Part shown: piece by piece, positions 9,460 to 18,559 of the stretch
Numbering within the stretch: position 1 is the stretch's first letter
Layout of the letters: each line of letters starts with the position of its first letter
Source of the DNA: Ralstonia sp. A12
GTDB lineage: Bacteria > Pseudomonadota > Gammaproteobacteria > Burkholderiales > Burkholderiaceae
Assembly (NCBI RefSeq): GCF_000801955.1
Contig: NZ_JSZO01000016.1
Coordinates: 62,001-126,000 of the forward strand
Direction: 5' to 3'
Length of the DNA stretch: 64,000 nucleotides
Translations under genes and position numbers: made by a program
The notes under the pieces: model-generated
What the model was told of the DNA's origin: nothing
Seen by the model: the letters and a program-made list of their open reading frames with translations, nothing else
The model's database searches: none

Positions 9460-10953
9460 CTAATGCGCCGCAGCAAAATCGATCAGCACGCTTTTGAAGC
9501 GCAGGTTGGCCTCCACGGCTTGCCGGCCCAAGTCCTTGCCGATGCCCGACTGGTGATAGCCGCCGGTGGGGATGACGAAATCTGCGCTGCGCCCATAGCG
9601 GTTGATCCACACCGTGCCCGCCGCGATACCGCGCATGGCGCGCAACGCGCGGCCGATGTTGGCGGTGTGCACGCCGGCGGCCAGGCCGTAGTGCTCATGC
9701 GCGGCCAGTGCCAGGCCTTCCTCTTCATCGTCAAAGGTCTGCACGGTCAGCACGGGGCCGAAGATCTCTTCCTGCACGGCAGGGTTGTCCGCGCGCACGC
9801 CTTCCAGCAGCGTGGGCAGGAAGTACGCGCCGCCAGGGCCGTCGCCAAACAAGCCGCCACCGCAGCGCACCTGCGCGCCGGCATCGCGCGCGCGCTCGAC
9901 GATGTCGAGAATGCGCCCGGCCTGTGCCGCAGAAATGATGGGCGGCAGCGTGGCGGTGTCATCCCACGTAGCCCCGGGCCGCAGCGCGGCAAAGCGTGTT
10001 GCGATGCGCTCGATCAATGCCTGGGCAATGCCACGCTGCACGATCAGGCGCGAGCCCGCCACGCACACCTGCCCCGCATTGCCTGTGATGGCGCCCGCAA
10101 TGATTCCGGCCAGCCGGTCGATATCCGGCGCGTCGTCAAACACGAGCTGCGGGCTCTTGCCGCCCAGCTCCAGCGTGACCGGCTTGGGGCCATGCGATGC
10201 GCACGTCGCCATGATCGCGGCGCCCGTGCGCGTCGATCCGGTAAAGGTCATCTTGGAAATCAGCGGATGCCGCGTGAGCGCATCGCCCGTAGTGCGGCCA
10301 TCGCCCTGCACCACGTTGAACAAACCCGGTGGCACACCAGCCTCGATGGCCAGCTCGGCCAGGCGGATGGCGGAATACGGCGTCAACTCGGAAGGTTTGA
10401 GCACCACCGCATTGCCGGCAGCCAATGCGGCCCCCACCTTCCACGAGACCATCACCAGCGGGAAGTTCCACGGCGTGATTGCGCCGACCACGCCGTAGGG
10501 TTCAGCCACCACCATGCCGAGGTTGTCATGCCGCGTGGCCGCCACGTCACCGCCGAGCTTGTCGGCGTATTCGGCAAAAAAGCGCAGGCCTTCGGCGGTG
10601 AACGGCACATCCCACGCGGCGGCGTCACGCACCGGGCGGGTGGAGCACACGGCCTCCAGCGGCGCCATGTGTGCCACGTCGGCTTCGATCAGATCAGCCC
10701 AGCGGCGCAGCACGCGTGCCCGCTCACGTGGGGCGCGGCGGGCCCAGTCGCTTGTGCGCCAGGCTTGCCAGGCATCCTGCACGGCGGCATCGACCGTGGC
10801 GGCGTCAGCCAGCGGCAGCTCCGCATGCACAGCGTTGTCGGACGGGCGCCGCACGGTGATGCGTCCCTCAGTGGATAAACTCGCGGGCACATGCCTGCCG
10901 CCGATGAAATGGCTCGACGGCACACGGATGGTCTGAGGGTCAAAAATGGCCAC
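9460..10953 (-). CDS. NAD(P)-dependent aldehyde dehydrogenase
   Basis: A 497-residue aldehyde dehydrogenase. It shows PWNFPLVM, the NAD site FTGSTRTGAA, LELGGKSPQLVF with the general-base Glu, and the catalytic Cys in GNAGQVCVAGSR, followed by EEIFGPVLTV and the tail GGYHQSGIGKDLG. The open frame extends up to 11274, but the conserved part begins with VAIFDPQTIRVPSSHFIGG, so the GTG at 10953 is taken as start; no good ribosome site is visible, which leaves the start uncertain. It stands alone on the minus strand, separated by 206 bp from the operon below and divergent from the acetyltransferase above. It probably oxidises an aldehyde from the surrounding amine pathway. Confidence 0.88.
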   Translation of the reverse strand: MAIFDPQTIRVPSSHFIGGRHVPASLSTEGRITVRRPSDNAVHAELPLADAATVDAAVQDAWQAWRTSDWARRAPRERARVLRRWADLIEADVAHMAPLEAVCSTRPVRDAAAWDVPFTAEGLRFFAEYADKLGGDVAATRHDNLGMVVAEPYGVVGAITPWNFPLVMVSWKVGAALAAGNAVVLKPSELTPYSAIRLAELAIEAGVPPGLFNVVQGDGRTTGDALTRHPLISKMTFTGSTRTGAAIMATCASHGPKPVTLELGGKSPQLVFDDAPDIDRLAGIIAGAITGNAGQVCVAGSRLIVQRGIAQALIERIATRFAALRPGATWDDTATLPPIISAAQAGRILDIVERARDAGAQVRCGGGLFGDGPGGAYFLPTLLEGVRADNPAVQEEIFGPVLTVQTFDDEEEGLALAAHEHYGLAAGVHTANIGRALRAMRGIAAGTVWINRYGRSADFVIPTGGYHQSGIGKDLGRQAVEANLRFKSVLIDFAAAH

Positions 10954-11181
10954 GAAATAGGGGGCGCCGAAGCCCGACGCCCATATCGAAATGAGGTTAT
11001 TGATGCTAGGCAGGAAGGCTCGGCATTTGTGTTCGTAACCGCATGCGCCACCGCATCGAATTGCGAAACCGGCCCCCTCGACAGACGATGCTTGCAAATT
11101 GCGGGCAAACCCGAATTCGGTCTGGCCCCGCGCGGTGATGTCGTCCAAGATTAGGGACACTTCATCAGAAGGACTGCTTCC

Positions 11182-12069
11182 ATGCTCACCTCGACCGCAC
11201 CCGACCAGAACACCCCCGCTGACGATGGTGTGGTGCTGCGTCCGATGACCGCCGATGATCTGACGCGAGCGCACGCCTTATCGGAAGAACAACGCTGGCC
11301 GCACCGCCCCGCCGACTGGGCGCAGAGTTTTGCGCACGCCGAAGGCATCGTGGCCGAGCGCGACGGTGAGATCATCGCCACCGCCCAGCGTTGGCGCTGG
11401 GGCCCACGCCACGCCACCATCGGGCTGGTGATCGTCACGCCCGCATGCCAGGGCCGGCGCATCGGCCACCGCTTGATGAGCGCGCTGCTCGACGGCCTGG
11501 ATGACCACACCGTGCTGCTGCACGCTACTGCCGAAGGGCGCGGCCTGTATGAGCGATTGGGCTTCGTGCGCACCGGCGAGATCCGCCAGCACCAGGGCAT
11601 CGCCCAGCCCACCCCGTTGATCGCCCTGCCCCCCGGCTGGCGCCTGCGCCCCGCTGGGCTCAATGAAACGGAAGACTTGCGCCGGCTCGACGCGCAGGCA
11701 CGCGGCATGCCGCGCGATGCGTTGATCGAAGACCTGTTCGCCAGCGCAGACGCCTGCGTTGTGCTGGACGACGACGGCGAGCCGCGGGGCTTCGCCATGC
11801 TGCGCCGCTTCGGGCGCGGCCATGCCATCGGCCCCGTGGTTGCCCCCGATGCCGAGAGCGCCCGCGCATTGATCGCGCATCTGGCCGGCATCAACGCGGG
11901 CCACTTCACGCGCATCGATATCGATTTCAACAGCGGCCTGGCCGAATGGCTGGAAAGCTTTGGCCTGCTGCGTGTGGATGCCCCCACCACCATGGTGCGC
12001 GGCGCACCGCTGGCCACACCGCCCGGCGCACCCGCGCTGTTTGCCATCGTGACCCAGGCGATGGGTTGA
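11182..12069 (+). CDS. GNAT-family N-acetyltransferase with two GNAT domains
   Basis: A 295-residue protein made of two tandem acetyltransferase domains. The first (about residues 12-140) has the acetyl-CoA loop PACQGRRIGHRLM and the strand-loop GLYERLGFVRTGE. The second (about 155-290) contains ACVVLDDDGEPRGFAMLRR and then GPVVAPDAESARALIAHLAG, resembling the degenerate C-terminal domain of the Acetyltransf_18 type. An AGAAGGA ribosome site precedes the ATG. Such proteins acetylate amines; with two oxidase-based amine pathways around it, a small-molecule amine substrate is plausible but unproven. It is divergent from the aldehyde dehydrogenase and is followed 36 bp later by the reductase gene, probably on one transcript. 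Confidence 0.85.
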   Translation: MLTSTAPDQNTPADDGVVLRPMTADDLTRAHALSEEQRWPHRPADWAQSFAHAEGIVAERDGEIIATAQRWRWGPRHATIGLVIVTPACQGRRIGHRLMSALLDGLDDHTVLLHATAEGRGLYERLGFVRTGEIRQHQGIAQPTPLIALPPGWRLRPAGLNETEDLRRLDAQARGMPRDALIEDLFASADACVVLDDDGEPRGFAMLRRFGRGHAIGPVVAPDAESARALIAHLAGINAGHFTRIDIDFNSGLAEWLESFGLLRVDAPTTMVRGAPLATPPGAPALFAIVTQAMG

Positions 12070-12105
12070 GCCTCCAACATTCCGCCAGACGCCCTACGCC
12101 CCACC

Positions 12106-13038
12106 GTGACAACCACCTTCCTCTATAAGTCCGACCCCGTCCGTGGCCAGCAGTGGGCCGAGGTCTTCCGCCAGCACGCGCCCGAGATCGACTTCCGCAT
12201 CTGGCCCGACATCGGCGATCCGCTGCGCGTGCGCTTCCTCGCGGCATGGGAACCGCCAGCCGATATCGCTACGCAGTTCCCGCACCTGGAAGTGCTGTTC
12301 TCATCGGGCGCGGGGGTCGATCAGTTCAACTTTGCCGTACTGCCATCCACGCTGCCCGTCGTGCGCATGGTCGAACCGGGCATCGTGCGCGGCATGGTGG
12401 AATACGTCACGCATGCCGTGCTGAGCCTGCACCGCGATATTCCCGCCTACCGGCGCCAGCAGCAGGCAGAGCAATGGCGTCCACTACCGGTGCGCCCCGC
12501 CAGTGAACGCCATATTGGCGTACTGGGGCTGGGTTCGCTCGGGCAGGCGGTGCTCGCGCAGTTGCGGGATTTCGGCTTTGATTGCGCGGGCTGGAGCCGA
12601 TCGCGCCATGCTGTTGATGGTGTGCAGTGCTTTGCGGGCCACGAAGAGCTGGGGGCATTCCTCGCGCGCACCGACATCCTCGTCTGCCTGCTGCCGCTCA
12701 CGGATGCCACGCGCGGCATGCTGAACGCTGCACTGTTCGCACAATTGCCGCAGGGCGCCATGCTGGTGCATGTGGGCCGTGGCCCGCAGCTTGTCAGCGA
12801 CGACCTGATCGCCGCACTCGACAGCGGCCAGCTCAACGAAGCCATGCTGGACGTGACCGACCCCGAGCCGCTGCCCGCCAGACACGCGTTGTGGAAGCAC
12901 CCTCGCATCCACATCACACCGCACATTGCCAGCATGACGCAGCCGCTCTCGGCCGCTGCCGTGGTGATCGACAACCTGCGCCGCTTTACGGCCGGTGAAC
13001 CCATGGTCGGGCTGGTGGATCGCACGCGCGGCTACTGA
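12106..13038 (+). CDS. D-2-hydroxyacid dehydrogenase, glyoxylate/hydroxypyruvate reductase A type
   Basis: A 310-residue cytoplasmic NAD(P)H-dependent reductase. The nucleotide site is GVLGLGSLGQAVLAQL, and the catalytic triad is in the GRGPQLVSDD segment (Arg), TDPEPLPARH (Glu) and ITPHIASMT (His). WKHPRIHITPHIAS and the weak N-terminal domain (FLYKSDP) resemble GhrA, which reduces glyoxylate and hydroxypyruvate. The start is GTG at 12106, as no ATG lies before the conserved strand. It follows the acetyltransferase closely and precedes the aminotransferase by 156 bp. It would remove an oxoacid made by the catabolic enzymes nearby. A second, more distant 2-hydroxyacid dehydrogenase is at 40606. 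Confidence 0.87.
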   Translation: MTTTFLYKSDPVRGQQWAEVFRQHAPEIDFRIWPDIGDPLRVRFLAAWEPPADIATQFPHLEVLFSSGAGVDQFNFAVLPSTLPVVRMVEPGIVRGMVEYVTHAVLSLHRDIPAYRRQQQAEQWRPLPVRPASERHIGVLGLGSLGQAVLAQLRDFGFDCAGWSRSRHAVDGVQCFAGHEELGAFLARTDILVCLLPLTDATRGMLNAALFAQLPQGAMLVHVGRGPQLVSDDLIAALDSGQLNEAMLDVTDPEPLPARHALWKHPRIHITPHIASMTQPLSAAAVVIDNLRRFTAGEPMVGLVDRTRGY

Positions 13039-13194
13039 AGCCACACGCAAAATCGCACGCCGCACGATCTGCTGCGGCGGCCCGAACAACAGCAGCGCAC
13101 TGCGTTCTACCCGCGCAAAGCAGCACCAAGCCCGCACTCGCTCAGCCTACTCTTGAGTCCACTGATTGCCTTCCCCGCACGAACGGACTCTGCC

Positions 13195-14595
13195 ATGACC
13201 CAGCTCACTGACCTGCCCCAGCTTGCGTCGCTCAACGCCATCGACCGTGCGCACCTGATCCACCCCGTCTCGGCCTGGCGCACGCATGAACAGCGCGGGC
13301 CGACAGTGCTGTCCTCCGGCAAGGGCGCATGGCTGACGGATGCCTCCGGCCACGAACTGCTCGACGCGTTTGCGGGCCTGTGGTGCGTGAACGTCGGCTA
13401 CGGGCAAGAGAGCGTCGTACAGGCCGCCGCCGAGCAGATGCGCCGCCTGCCCTATGCCACGGGCTACTTCCACTTCAGCAGCGAGCCCGCCATCCGCCTG
13501 GCCGAGAAGCTGGTGCAGATCACGCCGCGCTCGCTCAATCACGTGTATCTGACGCTGGGCGGGTCGGAGTCGGTGGATGCGGCGGTGCGCTTTATCGTGC
13601 AGTACTTCAATGCAATCGGGAAACCGACCAAGAAGCATTTCATTGCGCTGGAGCGCGGGTATCACGGCTCGTCGTCCACCGGCGCGGGGTTGACGGCGCT
13701 GCCGGCCTTCCATCGCGGCTTTGACTTGCCGCTGCCAACGCAGCACTACATCCCCTCGCCCAACCCCTACCGCGCGGCCGACCCTGCTGATGCGCAGGGC
13801 ATCATCGCCGCATCGGTCGCCGCACTGCGCGCCAAGGTGGCGGAGCTGGGCGCCGACAACGTCGCCGCGTTCTTCTGCGAGCCGATCCAGGGCTCGGGCG
13901 GCGTGATCGTGCCACCCAAGGGCTGGCTCAAGGCCATGCGCGATGCCACGCGCGAGCTGGGCATCCTGTTTGTGGTGGATGAGGTCATCACCGGCTTTGG
14001 CCGCACCGGCCCGATGTTCGCGTGCGATGCCGAAGGCGTGGAGCCCGACGTCATGACGATGGCCAAGGGCCTGACCGCCGGCTACGTGCCAATGGGCGCG
14101 ACGATGATCTCCGACGCCATCTACGCCGGCATTGCTGACGGGGCCCCCGCTGGCGCGCCCATCGGCCACGGCGCAACGTATTCCGCGCACCCGGTGAGTG
14201 CCGCCGTGGCACTGGAAGTGCTGCGCCTGTACGAAGAAGGCGGCATCCTCGCCAACGGGCAGCGCGGTGCAGCCAGCTTTGGCGCCGGGCTGGATGCGCT
14301 GCTCGCGCACCCGCTGGTGGGCGACTCGCGCCACCGCGGCCTGCTGGGCGCGCTGGAACTGGTGAGCGACAAGGCCACCAAGCGCGGCTTCGATACGGCA
14401 CTCGGCCTGCCCGATCTGATTGCCTCGGCTGCCTACCGCAATGGCGTGGTGTTCCGCGCGTTTGGCGACAACATCCTGGGCTTTGCCCCGGCGCTGACGT
14501 TTACCGAAGACGAATTCGCCCAGCTCTTCGCGCGGCTGAAGAAGACGCTCGACGATGTGCTGGCCGTGCCGGCCGTGCGCGCCGCGCTCGCCTGA
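13195..14595 (+). CDS. Class III pyridoxal-phosphate aminotransferase (omega-amino acid:pyruvate type)
   Basis: A 466-residue enzyme that moves an amino group from an omega-amino acid or amine to pyruvate. The GSESVDAAVRF segment binds the cofactor phosphate, FVVDEVITGFGRTG contains the Asp that pairs with the pyridine nitrogen, and TMAKGLTAGYVPMG has the Schiff-base Lys. The HPVSAW start and ATYSAHPVSAAVALE are as in beta-alanine/taurine:pyruvate aminotransferases. The ATG at 13195 is chosen over an upstream TTG at 13153 because homology begins there. With the Lrp regulator just downstream and semialdehyde dehydrogenases nearby, a role in omega-amino-acid breakdown is likely. Donor specificity cannot be read from sequence. 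Confidence 0.9.
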   Translation: MTQLTDLPQLASLNAIDRAHLIHPVSAWRTHEQRGPTVLSSGKGAWLTDASGHELLDAFAGLWCVNVGYGQESVVQAAAEQMRRLPYATGYFHFSSEPAIRLAEKLVQITPRSLNHVYLTLGGSESVDAAVRFIVQYFNAIGKPTKKHFIALERGYHGSSSTGAGLTALPAFHRGFDLPLPTQHYIPSPNPYRAADPADAQGIIAASVAALRAKVAELGADNVAAFFCEPIQGSGGVIVPPKGWLKAMRDATRELGILFVVDEVITGFGRTGPMFACDAEGVEPDVMTMAKGLTAGYVPMGATMISDAIYAGIADGAPAGAPIGHGATYSAHPVSAAVALEVLRLYEEGGILANGQRGAASFGAGLDALLAHPLVGDSRHRGLLGALELVSDKATKRGFDTALGLPDLIASAAYRNGVVFRAFGDNILGFAPALTFTEDEFAQLFARLKKTLDDVLAVPAVRAALA

Positions 14596-14668
14596 CGTTA
14601 CAGGAATTCACACAACAGACCCCGGCTGCCGCAGAATCAGAGACATCTTCCACGCCTTCGCCCTCGCC

Positions 14669-15163
14669 ATGACCGAAGCCCTCAAGATCGATCGACTGGA
14701 CCTGCGCATCCTTGCCCAACTGCAGAAGAACGGGCGCATGACCAACGTGGACCTGGCCGATGCCGTGGGCCTGTCGCCCAGCCCGTGCCTGATCCGTGTC
14801 AAGCGCCTGGAGCAGGCCGGCTACATCTCCGGATACGGCGCGCACATCCGGCTGGAAAAGCTGGGCGACACGCTCACGGTGTTCACCGAGGTCACGCTGT
14901 CGGACCACCACCGCGAGACCTTCGTGCGCTTTGAAGCTGCCATCCGCGAGGTGGACGAGGTGCTCGAATGCCACCTCCTGAGCGGCGGTTACGACTACCT
15001 GCTGCGCTTCATCACACGGGGCGTCAATCACTACCAGGAAGTGATTGAAGACCTGCTGGAGCGCAACATCGGCATCGCCAAGTACTTCAGCTACATCGTC
15101 ATCAAATCGCCGTTCATCAAGACGCACTGCCCCATCGAACGCCTCTTTCCCAACCAACGCTGA
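14669..15163 (+). CDS. Lrp/AsnC-family transcriptional regulator
   Basis: A 164-residue regulator. Residues 1-60 form the helix-turn-helix domain (KIDRLDLRILAQLQKNGRM, then LADAVGLSPSPCLIRVKRLE), followed by a RAM ligand-binding domain with the segment LLSGGYDYLLRFITRG. Lrp proteins bind an amino acid and form octamers on DNA. The ATG at 14669 is the start; the open frame continues upstream only as overlap with the aminotransferase gene. It follows that gene by 73 bp on the same strand and probably controls it and the neighbouring catabolic genes in response to the substrate or product. Confidence 0.92.
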   Translation: MTEALKIDRLDLRILAQLQKNGRMTNVDLADAVGLSPSPCLIRVKRLEQAGYISGYGAHIRLEKLGDTLTVFTEVTLSDHHRETFVRFEAAIREVDEVLECHLLSGGYDYLLRFITRGVNHYQEVIEDLLERNIGIAKYFSYIVIKSPFIKTHCPIERLFPNQR

Positions 15164-15232
15164 CGCCCCGTACCTGACGCTGTTGCCCCTCGAAACCAGG
15201 GCCACGTTGGGATACGGTGAGGAACCACCCGC

Positions 15233-15961
15233 ATGACAACTGCCCTGATGCTGCACCGCGCCGATGGCGCCCCCCTGTCAACTGCGTTCCGGCAAGCCGC
15301 CCTGAGCCCGAACGACCCCTTCGCGCAAGAACGCGAGATTGCCTGGGAAGGGCCGAACGCGATGAGCGCCGGCCGCGTCAGCTTTGTTGGCGAACGGGAT
15401 GTCGCAAGCTTTCCGCATACCGAGACGCTCGCCGTCGTGGATGGCGAACTCACGCTCACCGCACCCGGCTCCGCGCCGCACGTGATCGGCCCGGGCTCCG
15501 GCGCGGTGATCGCATCTGGCACGGCCGTGCGTATCGAGGCCGCCGCCGGCGTTCGATTCGTGTTCTGCGCCGAAGCGTGCGATACGCCCACAACGCCGGC
15601 GCTCATCCCGCTGCACGCGGATGCGGACTTCAAGCCGTCTGGCGGCCCGGCTCCAGAGGTGCTGATCGGGCCGGCCCCACAGTGCCGTAGCGACAACGTC
15701 TTCACCAACGCGCCAACGCAATACCGTGCGGGCACCTGGGACTCGACGCCCTACCAGCGTGTCGTTCGCCCGCATCCGGTGAACGAGTTCATGGTCGTGC
15801 TGGATGGCGGTGTGCGATTCGCAAGCCCGGATGACCCAGACGGCAGCGCGCACTCCGTGCGCACGGGTGATGCCATCTTCGTGCCGCAAGGCGCCTCCAT
15901 CGGATGGGAGAGCACGGAGCGCGTCGCCAAGTTCTACGTGGTGCAAAACGCGCAGGCCTGA
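15233..15961 (+). CDS. Cupin-domain protein
   Basis: A 242-residue soluble protein with two cupin-like halves. The second half is clearer: RPHPVNEFMVVLDGGV, then SVRTGDAIFVPQGASIGWES, giving a beta-barrel pattern with a His and a Glu in the metal-ligand region. The first half has TETLAVVDGELTLTAPG and GPGSGAVIASGTAV. No signal peptide. It sits between the Lrp regulator and a FAD oxidoreductase (31 bp gap to the latter), a common arrangement for cupins that act as small-molecule binding or isomerising enzymes in amino-acid breakdown. No specific reaction can be assigned. Confidence 0.75.
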   Translation: MTTALMLHRADGAPLSTAFRQAALSPNDPFAQEREIAWEGPNAMSAGRVSFVGERDVASFPHTETLAVVDGELTLTAPGSAPHVIGPGSGAVIASGTAVRIEAAAGVRFVFCAEACDTPTTPALIPLHADADFKPSGGPAPEVLIGPAPQCRSDNVFTNAPTQYRAGTWDSTPYQRVVRPHPVNEFMVVLDGGVRFASPDDPDGSAHSVRTGDAIFVPQGASIGWESTERVAKFYVVQNAQA

Positions 15962-15992
15962 GCCCCAAAAAAGAGAGCGAGGAAAGCGATTC

Positions 15993-17318
15993 ATGTCCCA
16001 GCCGTTGCGTCTCATCGAGAGCGCCTCTTCCCTGCCCGCGCAAGCCGACGTCGTCGTGATCGGCGGCGGGATCATCGGCGTCTTTGCTGCCTACTACCTG
16101 GCCCGGCGCGGCATGTCGGTTGCCGTGGTCGAGAAGGGCCGCATCGGGGCCGAACAGTCGAGCCGCAATTGGGGCTGGTGCCGCCAGCAAAACCGCGATG
16201 CGCGTGAGCTGCCGATGGCGACCAAGAGCCTCGAACTGTGGGAGCAGTTTGCCGCGGACACCGGTGAAGACACGGGTTTCCGCCGGTGCGGCTTGCTCTA
16301 TCTCAGCAACGACGAAGATGAGATCGCGCGCTGGGCAAAGTGGCGCGATTTCGCCAGAACGGCCGGCGTGACCACGCACATGCTGAGCAGCGGTGAAGCC
16401 TCCGAACGGGGCCGGCTCACCGGTCGCGCGTGGAAGGGCGGCGTGTTTTCACCCAGCGACGGCACCGCGGACCCGGCCAAGGCGGCACCCGCTGTGGCCG
16501 CTGCGCTCATGAAACTCGGCGGCACTGTGCGGCAAAACTGCGCCGCACGCGGCATTGAAATCGAGGGTGGGCGCGTCAGCGGTGTCGTCACGGAAGCCGG
16601 AACCATTAAGACCCGCACCGTGGTGTTTGCCGGCGGAGCCTGGGCATCATCGTTCTGCCGCCAGTTGGGCATCCGCTTTCCCCAAGCGACCGTTCGCCAG
16701 TCCATCGTGCGCGTGACCGGCGTGGCCGAACCGCTCCCTGACGCCCTGCATACGGCGCGCGTGTCCATCACCCGCCGCAGTGATGGCAGCTACAACCTGG
16801 CCATCAGCGGGCGCGGACGCGTGGACCCGACGGCGCAGCTCCTGCGCTTCTCACCGCAGTTTCTGCCGATGTTCGCTAAGCGCTGGCGCAATGTGTTCCC
16901 CGGCGGATTGGAAGGCATTCGCGCTGGCCACGAAACACTCGCGCGGTGGCGGCTCGATGCACCCACGCCCATGGAGCGCATGCGCATACTCGACCCACGG
17001 CCGGATGCGGCGGCGGTCAAGCAAACCTACGACCGCGCCGTCGAACTGCTGCCGGTGCTCGGCCAAGCCGGCATCGCCGATGCCTGGGCTGGCTTTGTGG
17101 ACAACACGCCGGACGGGGTGCCCGGTATCGGCGAAGTGCCGGAGATCCCCGGATTCATCCTGGCCGCAGGCTTCTCAGGCCACGGGTTCGGTATCGGCCC
17201 CGGCGCGGGCCATCTGATTGCCGATCTGGTCACGGGGGACAAGCCGATCTTCGACCCTGCGCCCTATCACCCCGCGCGCTTCAAGCAGTCGGCCTGGGGC
17301 AAGGTGGCCGACTTCTAG
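15993..17318 (+). CDS. FAD-dependent oxidoreductase (DAO family)
   Basis: A 441-residue flavoprotein. The FAD-binding motif ADVVVIGGGIIGVFAAYYLA is at residues 17-36, then SSRNWGWCRQQNRDARELP, and the C-terminal FAD contact GFSGHGFGIGPGAGHLIADL. The SRNWG signature places it near sarcosine/D-amino-acid-type oxidases rather than near the PuuB-like protein at 7265 (SGRNGG). The start at 15993 has GAGGAAAG ten bases before it; the longer open frame from 15804 overlaps the cupin gene and is not used. It forms an operon with the cupin. It probably oxidises a secondary amine or a D-amino acid; the substrate is unknown. Confidence 0.87.
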   Translation: MSQPLRLIESASSLPAQADVVVIGGGIIGVFAAYYLARRGMSVAVVEKGRIGAEQSSRNWGWCRQQNRDARELPMATKSLELWEQFAADTGEDTGFRRCGLLYLSNDEDEIARWAKWRDFARTAGVTTHMLSSGEASERGRLTGRAWKGGVFSPSDGTADPAKAAPAVAAALMKLGGTVRQNCAARGIEIEGGRVSGVVTEAGTIKTRTVVFAGGAWASSFCRQLGIRFPQATVRQSIVRVTGVAEPLPDALHTARVSITRRSDGSYNLAISGRGRVDPTAQLLRFSPQFLPMFAKRWRNVFPGGLEGIRAGHETLARWRLDAPTPMERMRILDPRPDAAAVKQTYDRAVELLPVLGQAGIADAWAGFVDNTPDGVPGIGEVPEIPGFILAAGFSGHGFGIGPGAGHLIADLVTGDKPIFDPAPYHPARFKQSAWGKVADF

Positions 17319-17356
17319 GGCTGCAATACCAGGGTGGTGTTGAGCGTGGCCGCAAT

Positions 17357-18559
17357 TCAAGAGTGGGATGGAACGGCGGCCAGCGCGCGGCGGGCGACCT
17401 GGCAGAACCAGCGCACACCCAGCGGCAGCGCATCGTCGTTGAAGTCGTAACAGGGGTGATGCAGCGGGTATTCGCCCTCGGGGCCGGCATCGGCACGACC
17501 TTGGCCGAGCCAGAGATAGGCGCCCGGCTTCTGCTGCAACATGAAGGCGAAGTCTTCGGAGGTGAATGCGGCACGTGGCGCCATCTGTGCCTGCAGGCCG
17601 ATGGCCTGTGCCGCATCCAATGCGAGCACCGCTTCGGCCGGGGTGTTGATGGTGGCCGGGTAGTAGCGGCGGTAATCCACCGTGATCTGCGTGCCGCTGG
17701 CCAGCGCAACGCCATCGACCGTGTCACGCAATGCCGCCTCGATGCGGTCTTGCGACGCGGCATCAAAGCTGCGTACCGTGCCGGTGATGCACACCTCGGC
17801 CGGCAGCACGTTGTGGCTGTGCCCACCTTCGATGCGCGTGACGGACAACACCGCCGATTCACTCGGATCGATGCGGCGCGACACGATGGTGTGCAACTGC
17901 GCCACGAGCTGGCTCGCCGCCAGGATGGCGTCGGGCGTGTGGTGGGGTTGTGCAGCGTGTCCGCCACGCCCACGCACGGTGATGTCGAACCGATCCGCCG
18001 CCGCCATGATCGGGCCCGGGCGCGTTTGTGCGTGCCCCAGCGGCAAGTCTGGCCAGTTGTGCAGCGCATAGACGCTGTCGCACGGGAAGCGCTCGAACAG
18101 GCCATCTTCGATCATGCGGCGCGCGCCGGCCTGGCCCTCTTCCGCAGGCTGGAAGATGAAGTGGACCGTGCCGTCGACACCCGTGCGCGCAAGTTGACGC
18201 GCGGCGCCAATCAGCATGCTGGTGTGGCCGTCATGCCCGCAGCCGTGGTGCTTGCCCTGCACGCGGCTGGCATGCGATGGCCGGCCCAGCTCCACCATCG
18301 GCAGTGCATCCATGTCGGCACGCAGCGCAACGCTACGGGTGCCGCCGCCACCATTCCCGCCGCGCAGCGTACCCACCACACCGGTGCCGCCAATGCCCTC
18401 CTCCACCGTCAACCCCAGCACACGCAGCGACTGCGCCACGATGCCTGCCGTGCGGTGTTCTTCGTAGGCCAGTTCGGGGTTGGCATGCAAGTCACGGCGC
18501 AGGACAACGAGATCCGGCAGCAGGTCCGCTACCGGCTCCGCAATGGCCGCCCGGGTCAC
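17357..18559 (-). CDS. M20-family amidohydrolase (hippurate hydrolase / N-acyl-amino-acid hydrolase type)
   Basis: A 400-residue cytoplasmic metal-dependent amidohydrolase of peptidase family M20D. Metal and catalytic motifs are RADMDALPM, the GKHHGCGHDGHTSM segment with Cys and His ligands, QPAEEGQAGA with the catalytic Glu, and HNWPDLPLG. These remove an acyl group from an N-acylated amino acid. The start is GTG at 18559, overlapping the stop of the HAD gene as GTGA, so the two are translationally coupled. A possible logic is deacylation of an imported N-acyl compound before oxidation by the neighbouring enzymes; this is inference from context. Confidence 0.88.
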   Translation of the reverse strand: MTRAAIAEPVADLLPDLVVLRRDLHANPELAYEEHRTAGIVAQSLRVLGLTVEEGIGGTGVVGTLRGGNGGGGTRSVALRADMDALPMVELGRPSHASRVQGKHHGCGHDGHTSMLIGAARQLARTGVDGTVHFIFQPAEEGQAGARRMIEDGLFERFPCDSVYALHNWPDLPLGHAQTRPGPIMAAADRFDITVRGRGGHAAQPHHTPDAILAASQLVAQLHTIVSRRIDPSESAVLSVTRIEGGHSHNVLPAEVCITGTVRSFDAASQDRIEAALRDTVDGVALASGTQITVDYRRYYPATINTPAEAVLALDAAQAIGLQAQMAPRAAFTSEDFAFMLQQKPGAYLWLGQGRADAGPEGEYPLHHPCYDFNDDALPLGVRWFCQVARRALAAVPSHS